From the NCBI GenBank assembly GCA_022457155.1, contig JAJGOT010000211.1, positions 101,001 through 165,000 on the forward strand: a stretch of 64,000 nt of DNA, read 5' to 3'. The notes below the pieces were generated by a model. That model saw only the letters and a program-made list of their open reading frames with translations. It did no database searches and had not been told where the DNA came from. This DNA comes from Cladopsammia gracilis. Its lineage: Eukaryota > Cnidaria > Anthozoa > Scleractinia > Dendrophylliidae. Of this stretch, positions 1 to 14,600 are shown one piece after another (position 1 is the stretch's first letter; every line of letters begins with the position of its first letter). The translations under genes were made by a program, and so were the position numbers.

Positions 1-799
1 GTGCCGTTTTATTAACAGTGCAAGCTGCATCCGTACCTAATATAGGATTTGTCCTTTAGGCTCATCGGATAAGTAATGTCTTGTATATCCCCACTACCCT
101 ACACAAGATGGGTCGTCTCTGAGTATACTTGATATGACCACTTCCTTAGTTTATAGCCTGTGTGTAGACATCCACACAAAGCAAAGGAAATAGTAGACGT
201 CTACATTCAAGCTAACTACTTACTTTTAGCTTGGTAATTATGAGTTCTATTTTACACGTGAAATGATGAATATGATAATATGTGTACTACAACTCACAGT
301 TAACCAAGCTCCCACAGGCCTTGTAGCTCAGTGGAGCAAGGTCATGCAGGCGCGAATCCATACCGGTTTCCACCAATTTACGGAAATCGGTCAGATTTTT
401 AGAAATTGTTTAATTTTTCGGACAGTAACGGTAAACTTTCGAGTTCATTAAACAATGTAACCGTCACTAGAGGTTGCCCCGGACACCCCTAGAGGAGCGC
501 GCCTTCGCCACTTGAAAATTTTTTTAAACAATATTTCATTTTACTTTAAGGACTATATATTGTGATGGTAAGTTTTTCCTTGCTTGCACGTCAGGAAGAA
601 CTGGAACTTGCTTCAACTCAGTCTCGAAGAACTTAAAAAATTAAAGCAACACAAGTTTATTCTGACCAAGGTCATCACCAAAGTTGTGACCAGAAATTAT
701 GTAACCAACTGATCTTAACAAATTCAGTGAATTAAATAGTAGAGCATACAATCTTCTCTGTTGTTTGAAGTTGGCATACATGGTATGTGCCCCTTGCGG

Positions 800-1018
800 G
801 GGGGAGGGGGGGGGGGAGAGGACTCCCATATAAAAGTGACAGGGGTAAAAATGACCACTGTCAGCTATTCTGATACCTTTTAAGGCAATAAGCCTTACAA
901 ATATATATTGACAGGAAAATTAATGTGAGCTTCATCAACAAAATGGCCTTTTTGTACCTTTCAGGGTTGCAATGAAAATTTCCGGCAATCACCTCGTAAA
1001 TTTTTTATGGGAGTCTTC
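800..1018. mobile_element. MITE-like element, diverged ACTCCCATATAAAA family
   Basis: Starts after a G-run with GGACTCCCATATAAAAGTGAC and ends TTTTTTATGGGAGTC, an imperfect inverted repeat, with internal GATACCTTTTAAGG motifs. It belongs to the same family as 10304-10624 but is diverged. Copy B holds its duplicate at 31685-31967. Confidence 0.6.
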
Positions 1019-1104
1019 ATGTAGATATGCAAACACCTGTTGCATCATGTTACAATGTTGTAGTTTACCTGGAGATTTACATTGTTAACCTAGTGAGTGA
1101 AATC

Positions 1105-1494
1105 TTAAAGGGGCTATGTCACCATTTTTAGCGTTATTTTAAGAAGCCAAAATACATCTTTATTTCAGTTAAATTCCAAAAATAAGAATCCAGTTTTGTT
1201 TAAAATTATTATACTAGTGCTCTAAGAGTAAAAATAAGTAACTTGGGCTGCAGATGGCCAGGATGGAAATGGATTGTATCTTGAAACTATTGGGCCAATT
1301 TTTTCAAGCTTATCGCTTGTGTCTTAGAAAATTCTCTAAAACTCTGATTATGGTTTATTTTCGCTTCTAAAATTCACTTGATATCTTCCTGTTAGTGTTC
1401 TTTAAGCATTTCGTGTACGACAAAGGTACTTAGTTTTAATTTGGGGCAGTTTTGATCCGAAAACCTCAAAATCACCATGACATAGCTCCTTTAA
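1105..1494. mobile_element. TTAA-flanked MITE
   Basis: Ends read TTAAAGGGGCTATGTCA and TGACATAGCTCCTTTAA, an inverted repeat bounded by TTAA. Copy B at 32045 lacks the element and joins the flanks directly (ATCTTACGGGAAACTGC). TTAA targets are typical of piggyBac and Kolobok type elements. Confidence 0.75.
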
Positions 1495-3269
1495 GAGAAA
1501 CTGCAGCTCCTTGAATGAAAACTCACTTATGCAAACAACTACATCAAACGAAACACTGACTTCTATCCCGTTTTTAAAGACTGAGCTTCATAAATGTTTT
1601 CTTAATGAAATCCAGGCTACTGAAACGCACGTGTTCATTGACAGATGTATATAATGTACATGAAGTAAGAGCTAGATTTGGCTGATGTAACATTTTAAAT
1701 GAACGCTATTTAAATAATAACTGTACAAGAAAATAGGGAAAATCTCCCATTACACTGTTTTATAAATATAAAGCATTGCACTGATGGCCAAACCATGTAT
1801 TATGTCATTAAGCACTTTAGAATGCGAGATTAATGAAACACTGACACACTTGCCTTCGGTTCTTGTTTTTCTACTTTTCTCTTGTATTCCCAAATGCCCT
1901 TTGTGTTTTATGACATTGCACTAAAAACAGTGTCCCACCTTATTCTATTCAATGTTAATGTGAGAATAAAATTTTAAGGTTAAAACCTTCAATTTTGAAT
2001 ATAAGGCTTTTCTGCCTCAAACATTATTATGTTAAAACAGTACTATGGCTTTGGGTGGTGCAATTCAGACCTTGTTAAGGAACAATTCCTGTCTCGGGGA
2101 ATCCTCCTTTTGGAACAATTTTTTTTTATTCCCACAGCAAATTTGCAGCTATCCAATCCGGCTGCGACAGTATAAGCACGAGAAAATATACGGCTCATTC
2201 AAATCGTGGAGATGAATTTTTTAACGAAAAAGGTAATTGTTTCTTAACGGGGCTTTGTCAACACTTTTTAGTAACCCTGTGAAATGCTAAGAGACATTTC
2301 TATCAAAGGAACCCAGAATTATGGTCGAGTTTCGTTACCAATTACCGGTATTAAATTCGTCCAATTTATAAGCCTATTGTTAAGAAAAAGCATAACATGA
2401 ACAGACCCGTCAATAAAAGTAAGAGAGAAAAAGTAAGCTAAAGTAAGTTACAATCGTAGTTTTAAAATATTTGTGATAAAGATTCAAGAAAAGGTTTCCT
2501 CCTTCCATTGTGGGTTTGTAGTATTTTTTTTTTTCTGACACTGAAACTACGCTGTATTTGACGTCTTCGGTGGAAATGGATTGCAACTTGAAAATTTGAA
2601 GCTATTTTTTTAAAATGTTTTACCATGTCGCCACGTCTGTCAAAGAGAACGTTGTGTACGAGTGAAGGTACTTGACAATAATTTTAGCACAATTCTGACT
2701 AAAAAACAAACAGCCAGCCAGATCTTTGTCTGAAGTGTCGGATCAGTAAGCACAACTGTAAAATGGACTATTTGAAATTAAGTCGTCAATATTCAGCGTT
2801 TAAACTCGCTGGTACAAAAATAGAGGATCTGACTGTGTCTCATTTTGGTTCTTTCAATCAAATCTGGGAAGGAGAGTGAGCATTGCAACTGAAGAAAAAT
2901 GAATTCAGCAACTAATGCGGCACGCGATTAAAAAAGTCGACATTGGACTGGGAACGTAAAGCAGTGTTGTTGTACTGCCATGTTGACGTTAACTTTTATC
3001 ATAACGACTTTTACAGTTGCACAGTTCTTGTCAGACCCTTCATTGTTTAAAAATGCCACTGCAGCTCAGATCTAAGGGAAATGTAACGCGCGCGTGATTT
3101 TCTCTCTGGGACATAACGTCCGGTAGTTGACACAGTACCGTCGTCCCTCTGACTGTCCTGTACTTGCTTAGGTTACCTTCACTGAAGCGGTTTCTCGTGC
3201 AGTTCTTTCATGTCTATGGGTTCACTTTCCACATATATTGATTGGTCTATGAATACCTCCTTCACCTGT

Positions 3270-3540
3270 TGCCTACAACTCCGTTATAGGTCTGCCTCCA
3301 TACTTGCGCGGAGCACCCCTCTTCTTGTAGCTCGGTATATTTGCCTCCATGCGTGCCCGGGAACCCCCTCTTTCTTTTGCTGTAGCTCCGCCATTTCGGG
3401 CTGTCTCCTTGTGTACAAGGGGCAAGCGCTTTTTTCTCTGACCAATGGTTTAGCCAAAGGATTGTCAAAAACACCCCTATTGCTCGTACAAAATGGCCTG
3501 CCTCCTTGTGCCCTTCTCCTTGCATGCGTAGCTAGCCGGA
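3270..3540. repeat. Degenerate tandem repeat of about 60 bp
   Basis: Units share TGTAGCTC, TGCCTCCAT and CCCCTCTT blocks. Both strands stay open across it (3210-3644 plus, 3284-3595 minus), as in copy B at 34934-35317. It is probably noncoding repeat sequence. Confidence 0.5.
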
Positions 3541-3826
3541 TTGCTTTCGTGAGAGCAAAGTTTTGGCACAACCCAAGGAGAATAGGATCCATCACGACAC
3601 CGTTGGCACCGCTGCCAATACCGTCACCTACGCAGCCTACCTAATTCTTGATTGCAACTCGACCATGTGAGACTTTCTCCATATATGTAAAAGAAAGCCC
3701 CCCCTCCCCACCTCTTCTCCTTGACTCACTGTAGCTCTGCCATACGCCCCACCTCCATTTTTCTTGGTAGTTGAACCAAGTTGTCTTGAGCGAACGATCT
3801 CTAAGATGGATAGTGATATTTAACGG

Positions 3827-6800
3827 CTACCACTCTTGATAAGGGGCCAAGTGATCAAGAAAAATATTCAGTTTCTCTCCTTTCTCAGCAAACATGGCCC
3901 AGAAAAAGACCTTTTTGCTTGTGAATTTGTTTAACTCTTCAAGGACGCCGCACTCCATTATCACGCTGAAAATTTCCGGGCTTTGAATATTACAATATAT
4001 GGTGCGGCTTTTGTCATAAAGGAACAGCAACTGTAACGGGTGGCTATTTAAAGTTTGGGTTTGAGTCTTGACGATGAACTCCCGGCGGCCTATTAAATGA
4101 GTACCAAATGTTCGCAGCGGTGTTTCCCTTGGCTTCACTAACGGAAACATTTTGACTGTTACAGAATAACGACTTTTCAGGGCGATACATAATGTCTTAT
4201 GCGTGGACCAATGTTTAACCTGGCATTCTTTGCTGCAATACGATGCAATATGACACGTAGGACACTTTGTGAGGCGAAGTACTTCATCTCCTGAGCGACG
4301 GCAAAACGTACAACCACTGTAAAATCGCTCAATTACCTCTCTGGGGTGATGCATGCCTTCTTTGTTGTTAAATTCTTTGTTACGGCCAAGGATGGGCGGG
4401 TTGGAATAAAACTGTTTTTCCCCAGGTGGAAGATCTTGAAGAACAGACTCATCAGTAAGTAAGTTAGCCAGTTCAATTATGGAATCCCCACTGGGTATAT
4501 TTCTATACTCTAGCCACGGGCCACTATGGTCTCGAACGATGTTTGATTCCAGATGAACTAGTCCAGAGTAATTTATACCGATGAAAATACCACCGCATTT
4601 GTTGCCCGAGATGACATTTCCTGTTATGCTGGCTGAAGTTCGTGATTTGGCAAGGATCCCCCAGAATCCATTATCGAATATGTTGTTCTCACTGATCTGA
4701 AGGTGAGAATTATCATCCAGAGAAAGGCCAAAGTGTCTGTTGTGGTGGACATCATTTTTGCGTATTTTTATCGTATTCTTGTTGCTCAAGGCATAGATAG
4801 CCTCTCTTGCATTTTCGAAAATCTTGTTACCATTAATATCACATTCTCCTGCATTCGGGCCGATTAGGATACCATGGAAACCACAATTAAATATCCTGTT
4901 TTCAGATGCAACGAGTTGACCACCTTCTCTTGCTTCTAAGCCAGCTTGATGGTTCTTGTAAACCTCACATTTTCTGACTTCCATGTGGGAACCTTTGCCA
5001 ACAACTAGAGCACCACCACCTCCACAGTCATGAATTGCACAGTTTTCAAAAAGTGCGGAGCTCCCATTCAGAATCTGGACTCCAGGGATACCGCCAATAC
5101 CAGACTTTGACTTCGAATCTCCAAACTTGCCAGTACGATCACAAACAGGCTTTCCTAAAGAGGCCGCTATACATCCTGGTCCACCATTACATTCTGGATA
5201 GTCCTCACAACTGGATGATCCTCCAGACAATTTGCAATGTTTCATGTGAATAACTACGTCTTTGCCTTGGCAGCTAAGACCAGTATATTGTTTTGAGAAA
5301 TTAAATGTAATTTTCTCAAAATAGCACTTGGAAAAGGCAATTTCAAAATGTTCTTTGCAGTTTAACACGACGTCCTGTCCTAGACCGACAATCTGGAGGT
5401 CCATAAAAGTGACAAACTGAGCTAAATTATACTCTCCTTCATGCAATAACAGGGTTTCATTGCCTTGTGTCGTCATTAGAGCATGAGCCAATTGTGCACC
5501 ATTGCTGATTTGTCTGGTCGAGTGTGTGCCTACTTCTGGAAACATTTCATTAAACGTTTTGTCCTGGTGAAGATTGGGGCCGCCAAAGTGAAGTGCCAAC
5601 GCCAGTGCCGCCCTCTTTTGTCCCACTAGGTGACTAGCTCCACTTTTAACAAGTTCTTGGAGAGCCCAAGCCTTGCGTTGCAGTACCGTGCTGTAATAAG
5701 GTTTCAAAGTAAGGGACTTTTCACAGTCATCTAGAGCTTGCTGCGGCTGACCAAGTTTTAAATGGCAGAGAGCTCGGTTGGCGAAGAATCGATAGTCCCC
5801 AGCTGACAAATTGATAGCACTCGAATAAAGCTTGGCTGCTTCTTCAAACTTCTTATCTTTTACTGCAAGGTTTCCATGTTCTCTGAGCAGGTTAGCATTT
5901 TCCTCTCTTTCCGTACGAGAAGAATCTGCTTCATCTACGGAATTGCCTTCAGTAGCTGGTTGGCGCATACAGTGGGATATCAGCTTGCAGTCCCTGTCTT
6001 TTAAAGGAACGTCAATGAAATAGTTTGGCAGTCTAGTGCCATCCTCTCGGGACGTTGTAAGGTTCACTAGAAAGTCAAGTTTCAACTGCTGAATTTCTTG
6101 CGCTTTGACTTTCTCTTGAGAAACGCTGAAAAAGATCCCTGCTTCATTAAAGATACGTACGGTTTCTTCTGTATATAGCAAGGTATGGGCCGATTCTTGA
6201 TGTTTCCCTGAAAATGTGCGAAGATGCTCTTGCAAATAGGTGGCATGCAATGCCAACTTACCCCATAGCTGCAATGAAGGGGGATTCTCGACACTAAAAA
6301 CAGCATCTTCAACAAAACTTTCGCACACTTCTGCTGGCGAGCGTGTATTTTTCAGCGCGTGGTAAAGGACACCTACTGCACAAAAAAGAACATTCAACTT
6401 GGTTTGTTCTTTTTCCAGTTGGTTTTGGATCACTTCTTGTACTAAGCGATGAACACTGAATGAATTTGTCCCGTATCTTTGAAACAGGGAAAACTTAGTA
6501 AGCAGGGACGCTATCTCAGCCTGATCCAACAAACCAATTTCCACTGTTGAACTGCCCTCCTTGTTCAGCCCCTCATTGATCAATTCATGAGGGATATCAT
6601 CCGGGCCAAGGAAGGCACACACCTGCATAAAAAGAGTGGGGGCTTCTCCAATTTCCATGTCTTCTGAGATGCGACTGATGTGATCAAAATTCAACATCCA
6701 TGTGGTGTGGACAGCCAACCGCTCAGAAGTGGTGTTTTCTACATGATGTCGGGCTTTTTTCTTTTTCAAAAGTAACAGTTTCTTCTCCTTATATTTCTTC

Positions 6801-7899
6801 ACATACTCTTTAATAGTTAGATTGAGCCCTTGCAAAAAGGCCCCAGCTTGATCAATTGCTAAGGGAAGTCCTCCAAGCTCTCTCACCAGCTCACGCATGT
6901 CACTATCCTCTCCCTCATCTTTACCTGTTCGCATCCGTAGAAAATGAATGCCTTCCTCCTCTGTCAAGCATTTCAACTCAATACAAGATTGTTCATCAAC
7001 TCCTGTTTCTTCTCCTACTTCTGAAACTTCCCTCCTTGTAGTTATGATTATGTGACCCCGGGCCGTGTGTTTCCAGTGACCAGTGAGCAGTTTACGCATT
7101 TCTGTGGACATTTGTAGCTCGTCAAGGTTATCAACGACTAAACACCACAACTCTTTGCGTTTTCCCAACCAGTCAAGGGTTCTCGACAAGGAGTTATAGA
7201 AATCGTTTTCAAACGTTCCAATTTGGCGCGCCATTTCACCAAGGGACCTTTGAAAAAGATTGTTATTTTCGCCCGAAATCCAAAAAATTCCCCCTGGATA
7301 TTCTTTCTCGTTCCGCCAGAGAAACTCTACAGCAAGAGACGTTTTACCCACACCCCCAAGACCGCAAATAGCTAAATGAACACAACCACCCTGGGTATTT
7401 TTTAGCTGACCTGCAATGGCTCCTAGCTCACTATCACGACCACAAAAGCAACGATTGCGACTGGGTACCTGAAAAATTTTAGTATTAGCTGTTCCATTGT
7501 AACTACCCGCTTTTAGTGCTTTAAGACTAGAATCCAAACGAGTTTGTCCGATTTTTGAAGCCCCTACTTCTGAGGTAAAACTAGCTTGTTCGTCTGCTGA
7601 AGACCATACAGTTATCTCTAGGTTACTTTGCCTTTCTTTAAATTGGTAAATTTCGTCTTCATTAAAATCTACGCGTTCGTCAATTTTAGCTATGTATCCA
7701 AATGCACCCGACAAAGCTTCCTGTTTTTCTAACTGTTCCTTTTTCTCTGCCTCCAGTCGACTCTCGATGCCAGTTATTACAATTTCTGCACCTTGGACTA
7801 CCTCTTGAGATTCATGCGAGCTTACTACCGTTCCTGTAGCTCCTTCTACTGGACCAGACCCTGCAATGCCCACACAGTCAATCCGCAATGAAACAAGAG
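3827..7899 (-). CDS. G1 exon 3: NB-ARC, TPR, beta-helix, MYND scaffold
   Basis: Open over about 1357 codons to the TAG at 3827-3829. The open frame has no ATG at its 5' end (the first Met-like position, 7888, is TTG), and a T-rich CCAACAG acceptor sits just upstream, so this is a downstream exon. Domains in order are: short charged coiled coil; NB-ARC with Walker A GLGGVGKTS, Walker B LVVDNLDE, a GHIIITTRR sensor segment and a GLPLA motif; helical region; TPRs with the ALCHLKLGQPQQALDDCEKS pattern; a right-handed beta-helix made of N/G-rich rungs of about 22-24 residues such as ENRIFNCGFHGILIG; a MYND finger (CTFC...CPTC...YCSKEC...H...C); and a conserved tail of about 120 residues ending HLAPYQEW. 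Compared with G2 it lacks the long N-terminal coiled-coil stretch and about 10 residues after MYND. The C-terminal half is very close to G2, the NB-ARC half less so. Confidence 0.9.
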
Positions 7900-10800
7900 C
7901 TGTTGGAAAAAAGATGTGGATACCACAAAAACAATATGAGTGTTTAACACTACATTATACACTTTTTCTATTGCCTTACAAGCAATTAGGCAAGTAAAAT
8001 GCTGCAATTTAGGTGCTAGTAAACTTTGCAGCATAAACTGTCTTGATTCATTAATAAAACAAACTGAAAAAAAAGTTTTAACTTTGTATGTTTGTTCTGC
8101 TTTTCTTTTCTTGACATGCCTGATTGGAAATGCCAAAACCTGAGTCAATGGTAACATAACTTGTCATTTTTAAACCAAAGAAAACATAACTACAATCTCA
8201 GTCGAGATGGTTGGGACACTTGTATCATTTTCCCCTTCTCCTCCTTTACAAAGTTCAAAATCATTCATGTTTTGCAAACATATGACTTATTTTCAACACT
8301 GTAAACGGGGAAGGGCAATCCACGCTTATATTCAGTAAATGTCAATTGTCCCAAATGATTATTGATGGAGATTGTATTTAAAATGGCAAGTAAGGACTTT
8401 AAATGGGAACTTGTCATAGTAACAGTGGAGTTCTTTCCTTGTGTCAAACACAGTTATACTTTCATCAACTGCAACTTTAACTAAGAAGATGGAGCAGCGT
8501 AAATATTTTGCTAATTGAAACTTCAATGCAGAAAGCCATGATCTAATAAGCAAATCACTTTATTGGAACCAGCGACTTGCACCGCTTGGTTGATTTCATT
8601 GTTCACAAAAACAAAAGCTTTTCTTCGTTTCTTGTTACAGCCAATTTACTGTGCAAAACACATCCATTTGGTATAAATACAAGTTGTACGTGCCTTTTTA
8701 GCATGTTTTAACATGTAATAAATAATTTCAGCAAAAATAAATAATTAATAAATAATAAATAATAAATAAATAAATAATTTCAGCAAAAATGCTCCCCGTC
8801 TCTGCTCCCCCTACCCCCCTCAAAGGGGTAGAGTTACTGGGTGCAGAGTCTCTGCAGAGTCCCACCCTCACAGGTCCACCCGCACGAGGAAGCTCTGAGA
8901 AGCTTATGGTGCTAAAAGCTATATATAAAAGGCGACAGCCTCTTTTCCTCCCATGTCGGACACATTTTCTTAGATATGCACGAGGCGTAGCCTCGTTTCG
9001 GTGCTAAGCTTGTTATTGTCCTATAACGTCATAAAATTACTGTTTTCATTCATATCTCTGGCAGACGTTTTGAACTCGTGGATTTCTTGACATATATTAG
9101 CTTGATGTTGATCACATCAAGGATTTTCTTTAAAAGTTCAGCTTAAGGCGGGGGTAGACATAAACGCCATTTTTCTGCCACTCGACATGGCTTTAATGGA
9201 AATATTTCGTTCTTGTTTCAAGCAATCTAACAACTCTCTGCTCATCTTATGGTGTGTTTTGTAAATTTTGGGGTGATTTTGGGTATGTTTGGGAGGAAAT
9301 AGTTTTTCTCAAAGGATTGGTAAAATTAAGAGAAATAAGAAATATTGAAGATTAAAGTGCCTCATGAAATTTTTTTTTTTTCGTTTTTCAGTAGTTTATT
9401 ATGTCCAAATAACAAGAGGCTCCAAGCAGCCTATACTCATGCACATGTGTAAAAAGTTTTATGATATATATATATTAAACATGATAAGAAGATGTCTGAC
9501 ATGGAGAAGAGTTACTCCTTTCATTCAGTCATCGTTCCTGCAAACCACATTGTTTACTATTGAATGTTTTGTAAAGGAAGGCTGTACCACAATGAAGCCA
9601 GTGATTATTCTGACTGTCATATATACCTAAGGTGAACATAAGTTGTGTAAGTAGTCTTGTAGGAGACGCTGCCGTGGCACCTCAGAAACGCTGTTTTACC
9701 GGAAGTGAGAGTAGCCGGAAGTCGCTGAACAGAAAGTGTACCGGTAAATGGCAAAGCTACGAACTGGAAGAGCACAATTTAAAATATGCGTGCACAAATT
9801 TGCATGCAAAATCGTGACACACAAAAAAAGAAAAACAAGAGGCTACAGGTAGCCTATACTCATGCGCATACAAAAGAAAGTTTTATGGTTTATTTTGAAC
9901 GAGTCACGCAACCCCTCCCCCAACAAATTTTGCATGACACACATTTCACCATCACTCAAGACATGTTGATTGAAGCTACCAATTTTTCTGTACTCGCTTA
10001 GAATATTTAATTTATTGATTCCCGATCAAACCTACACTAGTCTAATACTTCCCATACCGTGAATTATTTCTATTACATATTGGGTTATCCTGATGGTAGG
10101 CAAGATTTTTTGACCTGTCCCCCTCTGCCCGGATTTCCTGGCCCACTAGACCCCCCCTCCTGCCTGGATTTCCTAGTCCAGAGAACCCGGTTTTCCAATA
10201 AAGTTTTTTTTCCATGCAAAGGATATATGTCTTTGCTGCTTGGCAGCTTGCTAGCTTAAAGTTTCTAAATTATACAGATATTTTATCCAAATCCGAGGCC
10301 CGGGGGAGGGGGGAGGGAACTCCCATATAAAACTGACGGGGGTGCTCGTCGTACCTTTTAGGGGTCAAAATTTGTAGATTGGTACCGCTTAGGGTACGGA
10401 AATCTAAAATGACCGCCGTTAGAATTATCGCAGTACCTTTTAGGGTATGAGCCGAAAAAATATGACAGAATATAACATGTGTTGTTTTAGAATTGGTACC
10501 TCTTTGGGGTAAAAAATTTTTTAGCTACACCCATCAAACGAGATTCTGGTACCTTTTAGGGTATATTTCGAAAATTTCTGACGAGCACCCCCGTCATTTT
10601 TATATGGGAGTCCCCCCCCCCCCCAAGGATCCGAGGTAGTGTTTTTCAGGCGGCTCGCGAATTGAATGTGGATGGTATATTTTTAGTGGCAAGGCGCCTT
10701 GATAGTGTACTTATTTATTTATTCAGAATGTTTGAACTCAAGTATATACATAATAATTAAGGTTCTTAGTTCAGTGTCTTGCCAGCGATTGAATGATTCT

Positions 10801-11561
10801 GAAAATTTTAACCGCTTGGTGGCTTGTAAGTGAGTTCAAAGTGTCGTGTTTTAGTGTTTACATTTATGTCTGATTTATATTTCATTGTATAAAAATTGAT
10901 CTGATCGAACACGCAATAATTCAGCGATGTATTTTGTTATGAATTAACTAAGTCTTACGCATTTGTAAATATGGTTTTGATAGATGTTCCGTGGAATAAA
11001 AGCCTGCTAGTGAACACTTGCGTCGCTTCACTTTGAATTTTATAATTCGGAATACCGTATAAACATTTATCAGATTACTTGCCAGTCAGTGCCGATGAAG
11101 TCTATATTTTTGCAGGCCTCACTGACATCGTAACTAAGTTTGATCTACATGTTGCTACCAATAGGCGACAAATGAATATTGTCCACACAGACACATGGTC
11201 GTTTTGAACCCCATTTTCTTCGGGACAAGACGTATTTCAGACCCCTTCCCCCAGACAATGTTGTGTATCGTTTAGTCAGGTCTGTCGCTACAATCCTACA
11301 ACATTGGATGGGGGGACAGGGGCTGATGCGATAGAGTGTAGTAAAAGGAAAGATACAGTGTTAAATATGGCACAAAAACCGTTTTTGGTATACAGTGTGT
11401 CAATTATTTTTGTCGCCTACTGTAGTAGACTTTTGTATTGTTCACCTTATTTAGATTCAAACTAACATTCATGAAGACTCAAAGAATGTGAAGATTTCTT
11501 ATAAGGGGCTATCATAAATGAATTTTGATCATCTGCATTGTCCCCCCAAAAAAAAAACAAC

Positions 11562-11624
<63 letters not shown>

Positions 11625-14600
11625 CATCATTTTTTTAATTTATGTGCGACACAGATTCTTCAATTCCCACATGCCGGTAATTTGACACAATCTTGAACCT
11701 ACTGTTACGGCAATTCCATACACTGTAGCTTAGAAACCTTTGTGTGTACAAGAAAAGCTTATTGTCTAATGAACTAAATCCAGTCTGGTTCAGTATGCAA
11801 AAATCAGACTGTTTCTGTTGGAAGTGAACAGTTTTTATTTCTGGACTATTATCACAAATTGTTTTATGTGTTGTTTAGTCAGCATTCCATAAAATTAAAA
11901 AGAGAAACTACTTCTTACCTTGGGAAATGTTCATCATTCTTTCTACAAGTTTATCACACTGCTCCCGCCAGCTGTACATTTCTGCATATTCTCTACAAAG
12001 GACCTTGGAATCTTCAAGTCGTGACTTCCTGTCTTTCTGACGAACAGCTGCGATTGCCTTGGCCCACTCCTTAGGATCTTCTGATTCCACTACACAGTTT
12101 ACATGTACACCATAAGGAACTTTCTTCAAAGCTTCTCCGAGACCAGAATTCCCACTAACCAGAACAGGCAGACCCGCAGATAAAGCTTCAAGAGCAGCAA
12201 GCCCAAAGCCCTCAGTTCGTGATGGCATTACAGCAAGATCCACCTCACAAAATAATTCAGCTAGCTGCTCCCTACTGTCTTTAAAACGACGCACCCTAAG
12301 TTGGCTGCGATCAATACCTTGCTGAAGAAACATTTCTTTTACATTCTCCTCTTCTCCATTTGGTGCACCAACAAACACAAGTTTGTAGGTCATGTCTTTC
12401 AACTTAGCAATTGCTTGCGCAGCAATATCATAGCCCTTTAGCTGAAAGTCTTCACTATCACCACGCCCAAAAACTAAAACACTGAAAGTTCCTATTTCTT
12501 CAGTGGCCTGCTTGACATCAGCGAACTCAGAGAAAATGCCTGGGGTGAGATTGAAAACATCTTGATCCTTTCCACATGAACGGAGGTAACCTGAGAAAGT
12601 GTCAGCTAACTTGGGTCCAATGGCTACAACTTGATCAGCTAATTCACAGAGTTTCACCTCTACCTGATGCTTTTTCTCACCTTTGGAAATGGTGTGTGCA
12701 TAGCTTTTGTACATTCCAAGTTCTTCTGGGGCAGTATGAACGACTTGAAACCACTTACAAGTATGATGACGCTTTATAATTTGAACTTGTCGACCAAGAT
12801 GGACTCCATGTCCTATCACACAGTCCACAGCATGGCCATCTGGTAAAGAGGACAACCAGAGATCTGGTTCTAATCCTGGCATTTCTTCTGCTTCGATAAG
12901 ATGGACATTGTGGTTTGCAGCAACTTTTTTATCATCTTCACCACACTGGGGGAGATAAACACTGACTTCCACAATGGGATGTTTTGCCAACTGAATGGCT
13001 AGCTCTCGGTTGATGGTTGACAAGCCCCCTTTTGTGGATTTCCATTCACTACTTAACAAAGTAACTCTCAATTTCCTGCTGGAAGTAGAACTTGCACCAT
13101 TTTCTAGGTCTTCCTGTGATGTAGAGGCTGTGCTAGGAAAGAATGAATCCTAAAACAAGAGGACGGTAAATTTAAATTTACTGAAAGGCATTACAATAAA
13201 AAATTATTTAATTGTGGCTAAATTTAATTTAGGCAATGTTAGCCTCAAGTTAATGTGGTCAGTGGCCTCCCCCTATTAGTATCTGTGACCTGGGGGGTTA
13301 CCTTGAGTGCTTGCTGCTTGTTTTGCAATTTGCACTGCATTCCTTTTCTCTCTGCATTGGAACTGATCTTTTTGTATCACAAACTCACCATCTTGCTAGC
13401 GAATCTTGGCAGATTATGGCTTCCACCCTTCCCTCCCTCGTGGTTTATGGGCGTAGGTAAGTGTTGGGTCAGATAGGTTTTTTCCACTGAACTTCTATCA
13501 GTGTACAACAGTGACAGTTGGCGGCTGCTTGTAGGGGTGGTTCCTGCTAACAGGGTTGCCGTGAATACCTTCTTGCTCTGCCTGAATTGTTTAGACCCCG
13601 CACCAACCTTAAAGGCACCAGTTCCCAAGGTCATCTATTGGCAATGAGGTGATTTATAAATTTACTCGCTGCTATTTTAGAAGAACTTTGTCGCCTTCTG
13701 TTATGATACCTTCTTGGGCATTGTTCTTTCTGTCCGCATATTCTTTCATTTTCACCTTTTTGTCTCTATCGTGATCTCTCATTTCTTCATCTAGTTTAGC
13801 AGCCTCCCGCAAATCTGGTAGTTCAGTGCGTAGTTTCCTTCGGAATAACATCTCTGATGGGCACACACCTGTTCTTGGATGAGGTGTATTGTGATATGCA
13901 ACTAAATAAGTTTGCACAGCTGCTTTCCAATCCTGCCCTTCCACTTGAGCGATTTGCATTCTCTTAAGCAGTGGTCTGTTCTGACGTTCTGTTCCCCATT
14001 AGCCTGTGGTAACAAGGACGTTGTCTTCCTATGCTCAATGCCATTGTTCCTTAAGAACATCTCAAAGGAGTCTGCAACAAAATGAGGACCATTGTCACCG
14101 GTCAGTGTGTAGGGTAATCCATGAATTGCAAACAGCTTCTCTAAACTACTGATTGCGACATTGGCTGTGTTCCTCTTTGAAATGCTAACCTCCACATATC
14201 CGCTGTAGTAATCAGTCACTGCAAAAATGTAATCTCCTGATGGCAGAGGACCCATGAAACTCAATTGCAATGTCCTGGGACAGTCCTTTTGGCAGTTCAG
14301 TCATTTGCAACAGTTCAAATTACTTGGTCTACTCATGCGACTTGACAACCATGACATGTCTTACAGAAAGCTTCAGCTTCTTTGTCAATTCTGGGCCACC
14401 AAACCTTTGTTTGTAGCTGCTGCTTTTTTATTAACTTGAAATTTATTTATCAATAACATACAACACTGCTTAAAAAAACTGTACTTACACAACACTTCTA
14501 AAATTTTACTTAATAAACTTTAGCCTGTATATATTACTTTTGAAAATTACATATATTTGTTTTTAATCAAAATTCATAAGACTTAAACATATGTATCTTT

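Larger units (their letters stand above)
1..3826. repeat. Copy A of duplicated 3' flank of the NB-ARC genes
   Basis: Noncoding sequence downstream of G1 that matches 29088-35454 downstream of G2 in the same order, from GTGCCGTTTTATTAACAGTGC at the left edge up to the G1 stop codon. The copy is cut by the window edge. Differences are mainly insertions specific to one copy. A truncated tRNA-derived sequence lies near 317-360. No independent gene can be supported here. Confidence 0.85.

Noticed and set aside
3284..3595. Arg/Gln-rich minus-strand frame in the G1 3' flank.
   Set aside because: Explained by a degenerate tandem repeat that keeps several frames open; no domain.
7846..8157. Minus-strand 103-codon frame just upstream of the G1 NB-ARC exon.
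   Set aside because: Different frame, spans the splice acceptor, no recognisable domain; intronic.
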